From: Mobilicoccus sp032100225
GTDB lineage: Bacteria; Actinomycetota; Actinomycetes; Actinomycetales; Dermatophilaceae
DNA length: 9,082 nucleotides
Direction: 5' to 3'
Assembly (NCBI GenBank): GCA_032100225.1
Contig: DAMDJY010000142.1
Span: forward strand, 1 to 9,082
Part shown: positions 1-6,852 of the stretch, piece after piece
Position numbering within the stretch: position 1 is the stretch's first letter
Layout: the number at the start of each line of letters is the position of its first letter
The notes under the pieces: generated by a model
What the model saw: only the letters and a program-made list of their open reading frames with translations
The model's database searches: none
What the model was told of the DNA's origin: nothing
Position numbers and translations under genes: made by a program

Positions 1-214
1 CCCGCGCGATGACGGGGTCGATGCCCCACCGCGCGCCGAGGCCGGTGCAGACGCCGGCCACCCAGCGGTCCTGGGTGCGGCGAGCCACCCCGGTGTCGCG
101 GCACCGTCCGAGGACCGCGTCGAGACCCCCGCGGGGCGCGCCACTCGTGGCTCCGCCGCCTGAGGTCGTGGCGCTGTGGGTGCCGCTGCCCGGATAGCCC
201 GCGCTGCTGCTCAT
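1..214 (-). CDS. PspC-domain protein, N-terminal part (runs off the left edge)
   Basis: The reverse strand reads as an open frame of 71 codons from an ATG at 214-212 to the window edge, with no stop. An SD-like AGAAGAG (complement of 221-227) lies 6 nt upstream. Residues 1-30 are rich in Ser, Gly and Thr and probably disordered. From about residue 46 the sequence is a PspC (phage shock protein C) domain start: RRTQDRWVAGVCTGLGARWG, then IDPVIAR, where the family normally continues into a membrane helix. PspC proteins are membrane proteins tied to envelope stress. The gene diverges from a kinase that carries its own PspC domain, so it may sense with or inhibit that kinase, as EsrI is reported to do for EsrS in Corynebacterium. 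The family call is secure; the inhibitor role is inference. Confidence 0.85.
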   Translation of the reverse strand, partial: MSSSAGYPGSGTHSATTSGGGATSGAPRGGLDAVLGRCRDTGVARRTQDRWVAGVCTGLGARWGIDPVIAR

Positions 215-425
215 GTCCGACTCTTCTCTGCTGGTCGCCTGCGTGCTCGGTCGTCGACGCGCTCCATCCTGTCGGGTGAACCCGCGTCGTCCTCTTCATC
301 GTGGCCGCGTCGAAGCGTCGGCGATATGGGGGTCGACCCTGAACGCCCCCCGGCCCGGTCGGGGATACCCCCGGAATCGGCGCCGGATGGGTGACGCGGC
401 TGCCGTGCTGGGTGACGATGGTGTC
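215..425. promoter_or_regulatory. Divergent promoter region between PspC gene and kinase
   Basis: This 211-nt gap separates two divergent starts and must hold promoters for both unless one gene is read from elsewhere. No convincing -35/-10 pair was found. Two short inverted repeats stand out: CGGGTGAACCCG at 273-284 (5-nt arms, 2-nt spacer), nearly midway between the genes, and GGGGATACCCC at 361-371. Either could be an operator for the adjacent response regulator, but in G+C-rich DNA short arms also arise by chance. The frame of the kinase stays open back to 213, so some of this gap could be coding if a start upstream of 426 is used. Confidence 0.4.
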
Positions 426-1655
426 GTGACCACGATGCTGCCTCCCGCGCCAGAACCCCCGCGCCTCGTTCGGCGTGCCGGGATCATCGCGGGTGTAGCC
501 GACGGGTTGGCCGAGCACCTGCGCGTGCCGGCGCGCACCGTGCGGTGGGGATTCGCCCTGTCGTCACTCGTCGGCGGCTTCGGTATCGCCGGGTACGTCC
601 TGTTCTGGGCGATGACGCCTCGTGGTGAGTCGGGCCGCACGGCCCTGGACCGGCCGCGGTTCTCCCCGGCGATGGCGTTGCTCCTCATCGGAGGGGCCCT
701 GCTCGTGGCGAGCGGAGTCATGGTCAGCGGGGCGCTCGCGGGTCGGACCACGGTCGAGCTCACCAACCTCGCGCCCATGCTCGCCATCGGTGCCGGCGCG
801 GTACTGGCGTGGTCGCAACTCGACCGCACGGCCGGCCGCAAACAGGGTGCGATCCGGGTCGCGATCGGGGCGGTGATCGCCGTGACGGGCGTCGTCGTGC
901 TCGTCGCCCGGGAGCAGGGGGTGCAGCTCGCCTGGGATGTGCTGTTTGCGACGCTGGCCGTGCTCGGCGGACTCGTGCTCGTCCTCGGGCCGCTGGCCCT
1001 GCGTGCCTGGCAGCGTTTTCAGGACGAGCAACGCACCCGTATCCGCGAGACCGAGCGCGCCGACATCGCTGCCCACCTGCATGATTCGGTTCTCCAGACC
1101 CTCGCCCTGATTCAACGCACCGACGATCCCGCCCGGGTCACGCAACTCGCGCGGGCGCAGGAGCGGGAGTTGCGGGCCTGGCTCTACGGCGCCCCGGCAC
1201 CCGCGGTCGAGACCCTCGGTCACGCGCTCACCGCCGTCGCCCACGAGATCGAGGACCTGCACGGGGTTCCCGTCGACCTCGTCGTCACCGGCAACCGCCC
1301 CTGCGACGAGCCCGGCACTGCGCTCGTCGCTGCCACCCGGGAGGCCCTCGCCAACGCCGTGCGTCACGGTGCGCCGCCGGTGTCGGCGTTCGTCGAGATC
1401 GGCCCGCGGCTGGTCGAGGTGTTCGTGCGGGATCACGGCCCCGGCTTCGACATCGACGCCGTGCCCGAGGACCGGCTCGGCGTGCGCGAATCGCTCTTCG
1501 GTCGCATGGAACGCCACGGCGGCGCCGCCCGCATCCGCCGCCTCGAGGAGGGCACCGAGGTCATCCTCGAACTGCCCGTCGACGCGCCCGACACAGATGA
1601 GTCCGCCCCCGACAACCCAGCCACCACACCCACCACCGAGGGAATGCACCGATGA
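426..1655 (+). CDS. PspC-domain membrane sensor histidine kinase (HisKA_3 / LuxR-partner type)
   Basis: A two-component sensor kinase of about 409 residues. Residues 13-65 form a PspC domain (IIAGVADGLAEHL, then a helix ending VLFWAMTP). Four further hydrophobic segments follow at about 82-103, 113-132, 141-161 and 169-194. The HisKA_3 dimerisation box is DIAAHLHDSVLQTL, with H219 (the His before Asp) the likely phospho-acceptor. The ATPase part shows the N box REALANAVRHG (N310), DHGPGFD at 336-342 and a G2-like DRLGVRESLFGRM. It should phosphorylate the response regulator whose gene overlaps it by 4 nt (ATGA), so the two are probably translated together. Start choice is uncertain: GTG 426 has GGTGA 10 nt upstream and gives VTTMLPPAPEPPR; ATG 387 and ATG 435 are alternatives. 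The arrangement resembles EsrS of EsrISR; the stimulus is inferred to be envelope stress. Confidence 0.9.
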   Translation: MTTMLPPAPEPPRLVRRAGIIAGVADGLAEHLRVPARTVRWGFALSSLVGGFGIAGYVLFWAMTPRGESGRTALDRPRFSPAMALLLIGGALLVASGVMVSGALAGRTTVELTNLAPMLAIGAGAVLAWSQLDRTAGRKQGAIRVAIGAVIAVTGVVVLVAREQGVQLAWDVLFATLAVLGGLVLVLGPLALRAWQRFQDEQRTRIRETERADIAAHLHDSVLQTLALIQRTDDPARVTQLARAQERELRAWLYGAPAPAVETLGHALTAVAHEIEDLHGVPVDLVVTGNRPCDEPGTALVAATREALANAVRHGAPPVSAFVEIGPRLVEVFVRDHGPGFDIDAVPEDRLGVRESLFGRMERHGGAARIRRLEEGTEVILELPVDAPDTDESAPDNPATTPTTEGMHR

Positions 1656-2389
1656 CCGAGCAGCCGATCCGCCCGAATCCCGAGAGCGCGAAGGGGCAGG
1701 CCCGCCCGGGTGGTGCGGCGCCGATTCGCCTGGTGCTGGTCGACGACCACCGCATGTTCCGCACCGGGGTGCGGAGTGAATTGGCCGACACGGGAGCCGA
1801 TCTCGACATCGTCGGCGAGGCGGCCACGGTCGAGGAGGCGGTTGCCGCCGTCAAGACGGCCAAGCCCGACGTCGTGCTCCTCGACGTGCACCTGCCCGGT
1901 GGCCAGGGGCGAGGTGGTACCGACGTGATCCTCGACTGCAAGGGTGCGACGACCGAATCCGGTGCGCCCGTGCGCTTTCTGGCGCTCTCGGTCTCCGATG
2001 CGGCGGACGACGTCATCTCCGTCATCCGTGCCGGCGCTCGCGGCTACGTCACCAAGACGATCTCGCCGACCGACCTCGTCGCCGCGATCCGGCGTGTCGC
2101 CGACGGTGATGCCGTGTTCAGCCCCCGCCTCGCCGGATTCGTCCTCGACGCGTTCGGCGCTGCCGCCGGTGAGGTTGCCGAGGTCGACGAAGAACTCGAC
2201 CGGCTCTCGGCGCGCGAACGCGAGGTCATGCGGCTCATCGCCCGCGGCTACCAGTACAAAGAGGTCGCCAAAGAGCTGTTCATCTCGGTCAAGACCGTCG
2301 AGACCCACGTCAGCAGCGTCCTCCGCAAACTCCAGTTGAGCTCCCGCCACGAACTCACCGCCTGGGCCATGCACCGCCACCTGCTCTGA
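1652..2389 (+). CDS. LuxR/NarL-family response regulator
   Basis: A DNA-binding response regulator of 245 residues and partner of the kinase just upstream. The ATG overlaps the kinase stop (ATGA), and GAGGGAA at 1638-1644 lies 7 nt before it. A 24-residue polar tail precedes the receiver domain. The acidic pair is D31/D32, the phospho-acceptor is D78 in VVLLDVHLP, and the switch and lysine positions are S113 and K135 (YVTKTIS). A LuxR-type helix-turn-helix fills the C-terminus from about residue 184: LSAREREVMRLIARGYQYKE, recognition helix SVKTVETHVSSVLRKL. It resembles the LiaR/DesR/EsrR group. Its targets probably include its own divergent promoter region and envelope-stress genes, but no operator can be assigned from this sequence. 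Confidence 0.94.
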   Translation: MTEQPIRPNPESAKGQARPGGAAPIRLVLVDDHRMFRTGVRSELADTGADLDIVGEAATVEEAVAAVKTAKPDVVLLDVHLPGGQGRGGTDVILDCKGATTESGAPVRFLALSVSDAADDVISVIRAGARGYVTKTISPTDLVAAIRRVADGDAVFSPRLAGFVLDAFGAAAGEVAEVDEELDRLSAREREVMRLIARGYQYKEVAKELFISVKTVETHVSSVLRKLQLSSRHELTAWAMHRHLL

Positions 2390-2469
2390 CGTCGCGAGCT
2401 GGCCGTCTGCAGAGGAACCGCCGACCATGTCGCTGGGCGGGGGATTCGGGAAGTGGCGGCGAGCCCACC

Positions 2470-2482
2470 TAGGGTGGGGGCA
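2470..2482 (+). promoter_or_regulatory. TAGGGT -10 element of a leaderless start
   Basis: TAGGGT at 2470-2475 fits the actinobacterial TAnnnT -10 pattern. Its last base is 6 nt before ATG 2482, so transcription would begin at or next to the start codon. No good -35 is visible. The G-rich stretch GGTGGGGG could alternatively act as a ribosome-binding site on a longer transcript from the regulator operon. Confidence 0.45.
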
Positions 2483-2829
2483 TGGACACCGCGATCTCCG
2501 TTCTGCTCTGGGCACACTGGGGCGGCCTCGCCCTCATCGTCGTCGGCTACATCATGAGCCTCGCCGCCGGGGTGATTCACCCGATCATGATCTGGGGCGC
2601 ACGCCTGCAGTTCCTCATCGGGCTGGCCATGGTCGGCGCCGGTGAGATGGCCGGCTACCAGATGGACCACATGTGGGTCGGCATCAAGCTCGTCATCGCG
2701 CTCGCCGTGGTCGCGTTCTGCGAGATCGCGGGAGCCCGGGCCAAGCGTGGCCAGAACAAGCAGCTCTTCGTTCACTTCGCCGCCCTGTTCACCGTCATCA
2801 ACGTTCTCTACGCCCTGTTCGGCCACTGA
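2482..2829 (+). CDS. Small four-helix integral membrane protein, function unknown
   Basis: A 115-residue protein that I recognise only as a conserved hypothetical membrane protein seen near pcrA in related actinobacteria (from memory). Four hydrophobic segments lie at about 7-27, 41-57, 66-84 and 96-113. A basic loop (ARAKRGQNK, residues 85-93) is probably cytoplasmic. Histidines recur in or next to helices (H12, H33, H63, H98), and there is a GxxH-type VGYIMSLAAGVIHP segment. This could hint at a cofactor, but no family motif proves it. It is separated by 92 nt from the response regulator and followed by a strong hairpin terminator, so it is the last gene of its transcript or a single gene. 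The start at ATG 2482 fits a TAGGGT -10 six bases upstream. It is certainly coding; its function is unknown. Confidence 0.85.
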   Translation: MDTAISVLLWAHWGGLALIVVGYIMSLAAGVIHPIMIWGARLQFLIGLAMVGAGEMAGYQMDHMWVGIKLVIALAVVAFCEIAGARAKRGQNKQLFVHFAALFTVINVLYALFGH

Positions 2830-2871
2830 GTCGAACACGTTCCTCGGCGCGCATTCGCCCCGAGCACAACG

Positions 2872-2910
2872 GAACCGGCCCGCTCTCCTCACGGGGGAAC
2901 GGGCCGGTTC
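2872..2910 (+). terminator. Strong hairpin terminator
   Basis: An 11-bp perfect stem pairs GAACCGGCCCG (2872-2882) with CGGGCCGGTTC (2900-2910) around a 17-nt loop, 43 nt after the stop of the small membrane protein. No U-tract follows beyond GTCGTTCT, which is common for actinobacterial terminators. The perfect symmetry means it could also act on the opposite strand. Confidence 0.8.
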
Positions 2911-2945
2911 GTCGTTCTGGACGACCTGCACCTGGCTGCCTCGGC

Positions 2946-2974
2946 CTCAGTCGTACTGAGCTTCAGTCGTACTG
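2946..2974. repeat. Tandem palindromes CAGTCGTACTG x2, operator-like
   Basis: CAGTCGTACTG occurs at 2948-2958 and 2964-2974, a 16-nt period. Each copy is an inverted repeat (CAGT-CGT-ACTG). The first extends to the perfect 15-mer CTCAGTCGTACTGAG at 2946-2960. Paired palindromes with a fixed period of about 1.5 helical turns are typical of cooperative repressor sites. Confidence 0.55.
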
Positions 2975-3066
2975 GTTCGAGTGGCGGCCGAGCGGTGGAC
3001 GGGTCCGCTCAGGGGTGCCGGTCGCGGTGATCGCGGTGGATTCGAAATCACGCGTCCGAATGTGGA

Positions 3067-3119
3067 TCGCGCTTATCGCGCGACCACCTCACACGTCCGA
3101 AAGTTCATCACGTTTCGGA
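3067..3119. other. Two adjacent hairpin-forming inverted repeats
   Basis: TCGCGC (3067-3072) pairs with GCGCGA (3078-3083) over a 5-nt loop. TCCGAAA (3096-3102) pairs with TTTCGGA (3113-3119) over a 10-nt loop. The second is A/T-containing in a G+C-rich genome, so it is less likely to be chance. They may be RNA hairpins or protein-binding sites. Confidence 0.4.
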
Positions 3120-3198
3120 TCACCTCCCTTCCTGTGTCCCTCGACGGTAGAACCGCGCAGGATCAGGGCGCAACGGATTATTCGCCGGCCTTGCATCC

Positions 3199-3239
3199 CT
3201 GAGCCTGGCGCGGCGGGCCCAAGACGGCGCCCGGCTCGG
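3199..3239. terminator. Terminator-like hairpin about 100 nt before pcrA
   Basis: GAGCCTGGCGC (3201-3211) pairs with GCGCCCGGCTC (3227-3237), ten pairs with one internal T/C mismatch. The stem extends outward by a G-T wobble and a C-G pair; the loop is 15 nt. There is no U-tract. It could end a transcript entering from the left, or belong to a pcrA leader if that gene also has a more distant promoter. Confidence 0.4.
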
Positions 3240-3319
3240 AGTTCGGCGCTGTGTCACGTCAGTTCTGCACTGGGACAAGGGGCGTCGATGCAGGGCGAAG
3301 GGTTGTCGGAGCCACGTCC

Positions 3320-3325
3320 TAGACT
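3320..3325 (+). promoter_or_regulatory. TAGACT -10 element of pcrA
   Basis: TAGACT fits TAnnnT and ends 10 nt before ATG 3336, predicting a transcript with a leader of only about 3-4 nt. No SD precedes that ATG, which agrees with leaderless-type initiation. A TTGTCG at 3303-3308 looks like a -35 but is too close (11-nt spacer). Confidence 0.45.
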
Positions 3326-3335
3326 CGCTCGCGAG

Positions 3336-5879
3336 ATGAGCCTCTTCGACGAACTTCCCGATCTCGACCTGCCCCCTGCCGCGCAGCAGCCAGGTCACTC
3401 CGCCACGCCTGCCGCTGCCACAGGCGCGCCGGCGAAGCCCACTGCCGACATGGCCCCGACCTCTCGTGCGGCCAGGGCCGTGGCCACCGAGGTCGACGAG
3501 TCGGGTGTACCGACCTGGGCCGCGCGTGGCGAGGAGGGGCCGGCACGCCGGTCGACCCGGGGCTCGCACGAACTCGACGTCGATGCCCTCCTCGAGGGGC
3601 TCAACCCGCAACAGCGTGAGGCCGTCGTCCACGAGGGAACGCCGCTGCTCATCGTCGCCGGCGCCGGCTCGGGTAAGACGCGCGTGCTCACCCACCGCAT
3701 CGCCTACCTGTTGGCGAAGCGGCACGTGAACCCCGGCCAGATCCTCGCGATTACGTTCACCAACAAGGCCGCCGCCGAGATGCGCGAGCGTGTCGAATCC
3801 CTGGTGGGGCCCCGTGCCCGGGCGATGTGGGTCAGCACGTTCCACAGCGCCTGCGTGCGCATCCTGCGCAAGGAGGCCACGCGCGTCGGCCTCAAGAGCA
3901 GCTTCTCCATCTACGACGCCGCCGACTCCCAGCGACTCATGGCGATGGTCATGCGCGACCTCGACCTCGACCCCAAGCGGTACCCGCCGCGCTCGTTCTC
4001 CCACCAGATCAGCAACCTCAAGAACGAGCTGGTCGACGAGGAGGAGTTCTCGTCCCGCGCCAATGCCGAGGACGCCAACCCGGCCGATTCCGTGCTGGCG
4101 CAGGCCTACACGATGTACCAGCGGCGGCTGCGCGAGGCCAATGCCATGGACTTCGACGACCTCATCATGACGACGGTCAACATCCTGCAGGCCTTCCCTG
4201 ACGTCTCCGAGTATTACCGGCGCCGGTTCCGTCACGTGCTCGTCGACGAGTACCAGGACACCAACCACGCCCAGTACGTGCTGGTGCGCGAGCTGTCGGC
4301 GCCGGTCGAGATCGGGCCGGGGGAGCACCCCGTCGCGCCCGGCGAACTCGTGGTCGTCGGTGACGCCGACCAGTCGATCTACGCCTTCCGCGGCGCCACG
4401 ATCCGCAACATCGTGGAGTTCGAGGAGGACTACCCGCAGGCCCGCACCATCCTGCTCGAGCAGAACTACCGCAGCACCAACACGGTGCTCGAAGCCGCCA
4501 ACGCCGTCATCGCCAAGAACACCGAACGCCGCCCAAAGCGGCTGTGGACCGACGCGGGCGCCGGCGACAAGGTCGTCGGCTACGTCGCCGACTCCGAGCA
4601 CGACGAGGCCGCGTTCGTGGCCCGACGCATCGACGAGCTGGCCGACAAGCACGGCGTGCGCCCGGGCGACGTCGCGGTGTTCTACCGCACCAACGCGATG
4701 AGCCGCGCCCTCGAAGAGGTGCTGGTCAGGGTCGGATTGCCGTACAAGATCGTCGGTGGCACCCGGTTCTACGAGCGTCGCGAGGTCAAGGACGCCCTGG
4801 CCTACCTGCGGGTCATCGCCAACCCGGCCGACACCGTCAACCTGCGCCGCATCATCAACGTGCCCAAGCGCGGCATCGGCGACCGCGCTCAGGCCTGCAT
4901 CACGATGCTCGCCGAGCGCGACCGCATCTCGTTCATCCAGGCGCTGGCGATGGCCGACGACGCCCCCGGTATCGCGACGCGCTCGGTCAAGTCCATCCAG
5001 GGCTTCACCTCGCTGCTGGAGTCGCTGCGCGAAGTGCGTGACAACGGCGCCGGCGTGGGGGACCTGCTCGAGGCCGTGCTGCACCAGAGCGGCTACATCG
5101 ACGAGCTGCGCGCCAGCCGCGACCCCCAGGACGAGACACGGCTCGACAACCTCGCCGAACTCGTCGGTGTGGCACGCGAGTTCGACGAGCAGGCCGCGCT
5201 CGAGGGCGGTTCCGACGGGCCGAGTGTCCTCGACGATTTCCTCGAACGCGTCTCGCTCGTGGCCGACGCCGACGAGGTCCCCGACGAGGCCGTCGCCGAC
5301 GGCGTCGCGGCGCCTGCCGAAGATCAAGGCACCGTCACGCTCATGACTCTGCACACCGCCAAGGGTCTGGAGTTTCCCGTCGTCTTCCTCGTCGGGCTCG
5401 AAGACGGCACGTTCCCGCACGCGCGGTCTCTCGCCGACTCCACCGAGCTCGAGGAGGAGCGGCGCCTCGCCTACGTGGGGATCACCCGCGCCCGCGAGCG
5501 GCTGCACCTCTCCCGCGCTGCGGTTCGCTCCGCGTGGGGCCAGCCGCAGTACAACCCGCCGTCACGGTTCCTCGGTGAGATTCCTGAGTCGCTCATCGAA
5601 TGGGAGCGTGAGGACGCCTCCGTCAGGGGCGCCTCGGGCATCCACACCCGCAAGGCTCCCGCCATCGCGACCCTGGCTGCGCGCCCCGGCGTCAGGACTC
5701 CGGGCAGTCGGCCGATTCCGTCGCTCTCACCCGGCGACCGGGTCAATCACGACTCGTTCGGGCTCGGCAAGGTCGTGCGCGTCGAGGGCGAGGGTGACCG
5801 CACGATGGCGCACGTCGACTTCGGCGGCGACTCCGTCAAGCGCCTGCTGCTGCGCTACGCGCCCCTCGAAAAGCTCTGA
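3336..5879 (+). CDS. pcrA: ATP-dependent DNA helicase PcrA/UvrD1 (superfamily 1A)
   Basis: A 3'-to-5' DNA helicase used in repair and in clearing RNA polymerase or recombinase from DNA, 847 residues. All SF1A motifs are present in order: Q motif LNPQQREAV (from 89), Walker A GAGSGKT 109-115 (K114), Ia ITFTNKAAAEMRERV, Ib VSTFHSACVRILR, II DEYQD 304-308, III GDADQSIYAFRGA, IV LEQNYRST, V TLHTAKGLEFPVVFL, VI GITRARERL with R718. The C-terminus (about 795-847, SPGDRVNHDSFGLGKVV) is the Tudor-like RNA-polymerase-binding domain. The first 80 or so residues form a Pro/Ala-rich tail longer than in Bacillus PcrA. The frame is open far upstream, but ATG 3336 (MSLFDELPDLDLPP) matches actinobacterial N-termini and sits just after a TAGACT -10; ATG 3289 is the alternative. 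It is convergent with the M23 gene, 6 nt between stops. Confidence 0.96.
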   Translation: MSLFDELPDLDLPPAAQQPGHSATPAAATGAPAKPTADMAPTSRAARAVATEVDESGVPTWAARGEEGPARRSTRGSHELDVDALLEGLNPQQREAVVHEGTPLLIVAGAGSGKTRVLTHRIAYLLAKRHVNPGQILAITFTNKAAAEMRERVESLVGPRARAMWVSTFHSACVRILRKEATRVGLKSSFSIYDAADSQRLMAMVMRDLDLDPKRYPPRSFSHQISNLKNELVDEEEFSSRANAEDANPADSVLAQAYTMYQRRLREANAMDFDDLIMTTVNILQAFPDVSEYYRRRFRHVLVDEYQDTNHAQYVLVRELSAPVEIGPGEHPVAPGELVVVGDADQSIYAFRGATIRNIVEFEEDYPQARTILLEQNYRSTNTVLEAANAVIAKNTERRPKRLWTDAGAGDKVVGYVADSEHDEAAFVARRIDELADKHGVRPGDVAVFYRTNAMSRALEEVLVRVGLPYKIVGGTRFYERREVKDALAYLRVIANPADTVNLRRIINVPKRGIGDRAQACITMLAERDRISFIQALAMADDAPGIATRSVKSIQGFTSLLESLREVRDNGAGVGDLLEAVLHQSGYIDELRASRDPQDETRLDNLAELVGVAREFDEQAALEGGSDGPSVLDDFLERVSLVADADEVPDEAVADGVAAPAEDQGTVTLMTLHTAKGLEFPVVFLVGLEDGTFPHARSLADSTELEEERRLAYVGITRARERLHLSRAAVRSAWGQPQYNPPSRFLGEIPESLIEWEREDASVRGASGIHTRKAPAIATLAARPGVRTPGSRPIPSLSPGDRVNHDSFGLGKVVRVEGEGDRTMAHVDFGGDSVKRLLLRYAPLEKL

Positions 5880-5885
5880 GACGAC

Positions 5886-6782
5886 TCATTCCTGGGGAGC
5901 GGCTGGCTCGACCTCGGCGGGAACGATGCCGCGCTCACGCAGCCACGGCGCCGGGTTGATCGGGGTGCCCGCCGGCGTGCGCACCTCGAAGTGCAGGTGT
6001 GGCCCGGTCGAGCGGCCGGTGTTGCCGAGGGTGCCGATGATCTGGGCGGGGGTGACCTCGTCGCCGGGATGCACGCGGATCCTGTCGAGGTGCCCGTAGC
6101 GGGTGAAGCTGCCGTCCTCGTGAGTGATCTCGATGAGATTGCCGTAGCCGCTCTGCACCTCGGCGATGCTCACGGTCCCCGCAGCGACGGCGCGAATGGG
6201 CAGGCCGACGGGTCCGGCGAAGTCGATGCCCTTGTGCATCCGGCCCCACCGCGGCCCGAAACCCGAGCTCTGGTGCGTGCCGTGAACCGGCCGGGCAAAA
6301 CCTGCGGTCGCACCGAGCACGGCCCGGTCTGCGTCGCGGGAGGCTCGTTGTTCTGCACCGAGTCGGGCGCGGCTCGCGGGGGTGGCTCGCACTCCCGCAC
6401 CGGCCCGTGCTCCTGCTGCGGGTCGAACGCCGGACGCGGCACCGGCCGTCGTGAGTCCGGGCACTGCCGCCGCTGGAACGGTGACGTACGTCGCAGCGGG
6501 CACGCCCGCTCCGCTCGGGGCGGTGGTCGGCTGGATGGGTGCTGCCGGTGCCGCAGAGGTTTGTGCGGAGGGGAGCAGTGCGGTGGTCATCGTGGCGGCT
6601 GCGGCCTCGACCTGTGGGATCGTGTGCGCCACGTCCAGGCTGCCCGTTGCGGCGACTCCGCCGACGCCGTCGAGAGCGGCGATGCCGAGGCCAGCGACGA
6701 CGCGGGTCCGGATCCTCGGCCCACCGTTGCGTTGCGGGCGGTGAGGGTCGACAGACCTGCGGGCGGCATTCCTTGACGACAT
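5886..6782 (-). CDS. M23-family (LytM-type) metallopeptidase, exported
   Basis: A 298-residue protein with a C-terminal M23 peptidase domain, the fold that cuts peptide cross-links in peptidoglycan. Zinc ligands are H183 and D187 (HKGIDFAG) and H264 of HLHFE; H231 (YGHLD) and H262 complete the active site. All are present, so it should be active. The N-terminus has a basic stretch (RNGGPRIRTRVV) and a modest hydrophobic segment at about 27-47, likely a signal or anchor. An Ala/Pro/Thr-rich linker runs from about 55 to 160. ATG 6782 is chosen because GAGG (complement of 6791-6794) lies 8 nt upstream and because the open frame farther upstream encodes unlikely protein. By memory of gene order it corresponds to Rv0950c of Mycobacterium, which also faces uvrD1. 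Its role is inferred to be cell-wall remodelling. Confidence 0.93.
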   Translation of the reverse strand: MSSRNAARRSVDPHRPQRNGGPRIRTRVVAGLGIAALDGVGGVAATGSLDVAHTIPQVEAAAATMTTALLPSAQTSAAPAAPIQPTTAPSGAGVPAATYVTVPAAAVPGLTTAGAASGVRPAAGARAGAGVRATPASRARLGAEQRASRDADRAVLGATAGFARPVHGTHQSSGFGPRWGRMHKGIDFAGPVGLPIRAVAAGTVSIAEVQSGYGNLIEITHEDGSFTRYGHLDRIRVHPGDEVTPAQIIGTLGNTGRSTGPHLHFEVRTPAGTPINPAPWLRERGIVPAEVEPAAPQE

Positions 6783-6852
6783 CGGCACGACCTCGGGCAG
6801 GTGAAGGGAAAGGACCACAAGAAGTTGGTCACGAACTGGTAATGGCCAGGTA

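Larger units (their letters stand above)
2911..3335. other. Non-coding structured region upstream of pcrA
   Basis: A 425-nt stretch without a supportable gene. It contains tandem palindromes (2946-2974), hairpin-forming inverted repeats at 3067-3083 and 3096-3119, a terminator-like hairpin at 3199-3239, and the likely pcrA promoter at its end. Its G+C is locally lower (about 3040-3190) than in the coding regions around it. The CGTCCGAA motif occurs twice, at 3052-3059 and 3094-3101. It could hold a small RNA or a multi-operator promoter, but neither is proven. Confidence 0.55.

Noticed and set aside
213..425. N-terminal extension of the kinase to ATG 213
   Set aside because: It would overlap the divergent PspC start and remove the promoter space; the added residues are Arg/Pro-rich and unlike PspC-kinase N-termini.
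2831..2846. LexA/SOS-box-like TCGAACACGTTCCTCG
   Set aside because: The spacing between GAAC and GTTC is 2 nt instead of 4 and the outer half is wrong; it also lies before the terminator.
2974..3060. tRNA-like pieces (GCCGAGCGG and GATTCGAAATC)
   Set aside because: The T-stem does not pair over five bases and no matching acceptor stem exists at the expected distances.
2981..3202. A 73-codon frame in the gap before pcrA
   Set aside because: No ribosome-binding site, mixed codon use unlike neighbouring genes, and it overlaps several inverted repeats.
2673..3335. Upstream extension of the pcrA frame
   Set aside because: It overlaps the membrane protein, the terminator and the palindromes, and encodes Arg/Ser-rich text unlike any helicase N-terminus.
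3120..5507. A 795-codon open frame on the minus strand, antisense to pcrA
   Set aside because: It is a product of strong third-position G/C bias opposite a gene with every helicase motif; its translation shows no recognisable domain and is rich in Gly, Val and Asp as expected for a shadow.
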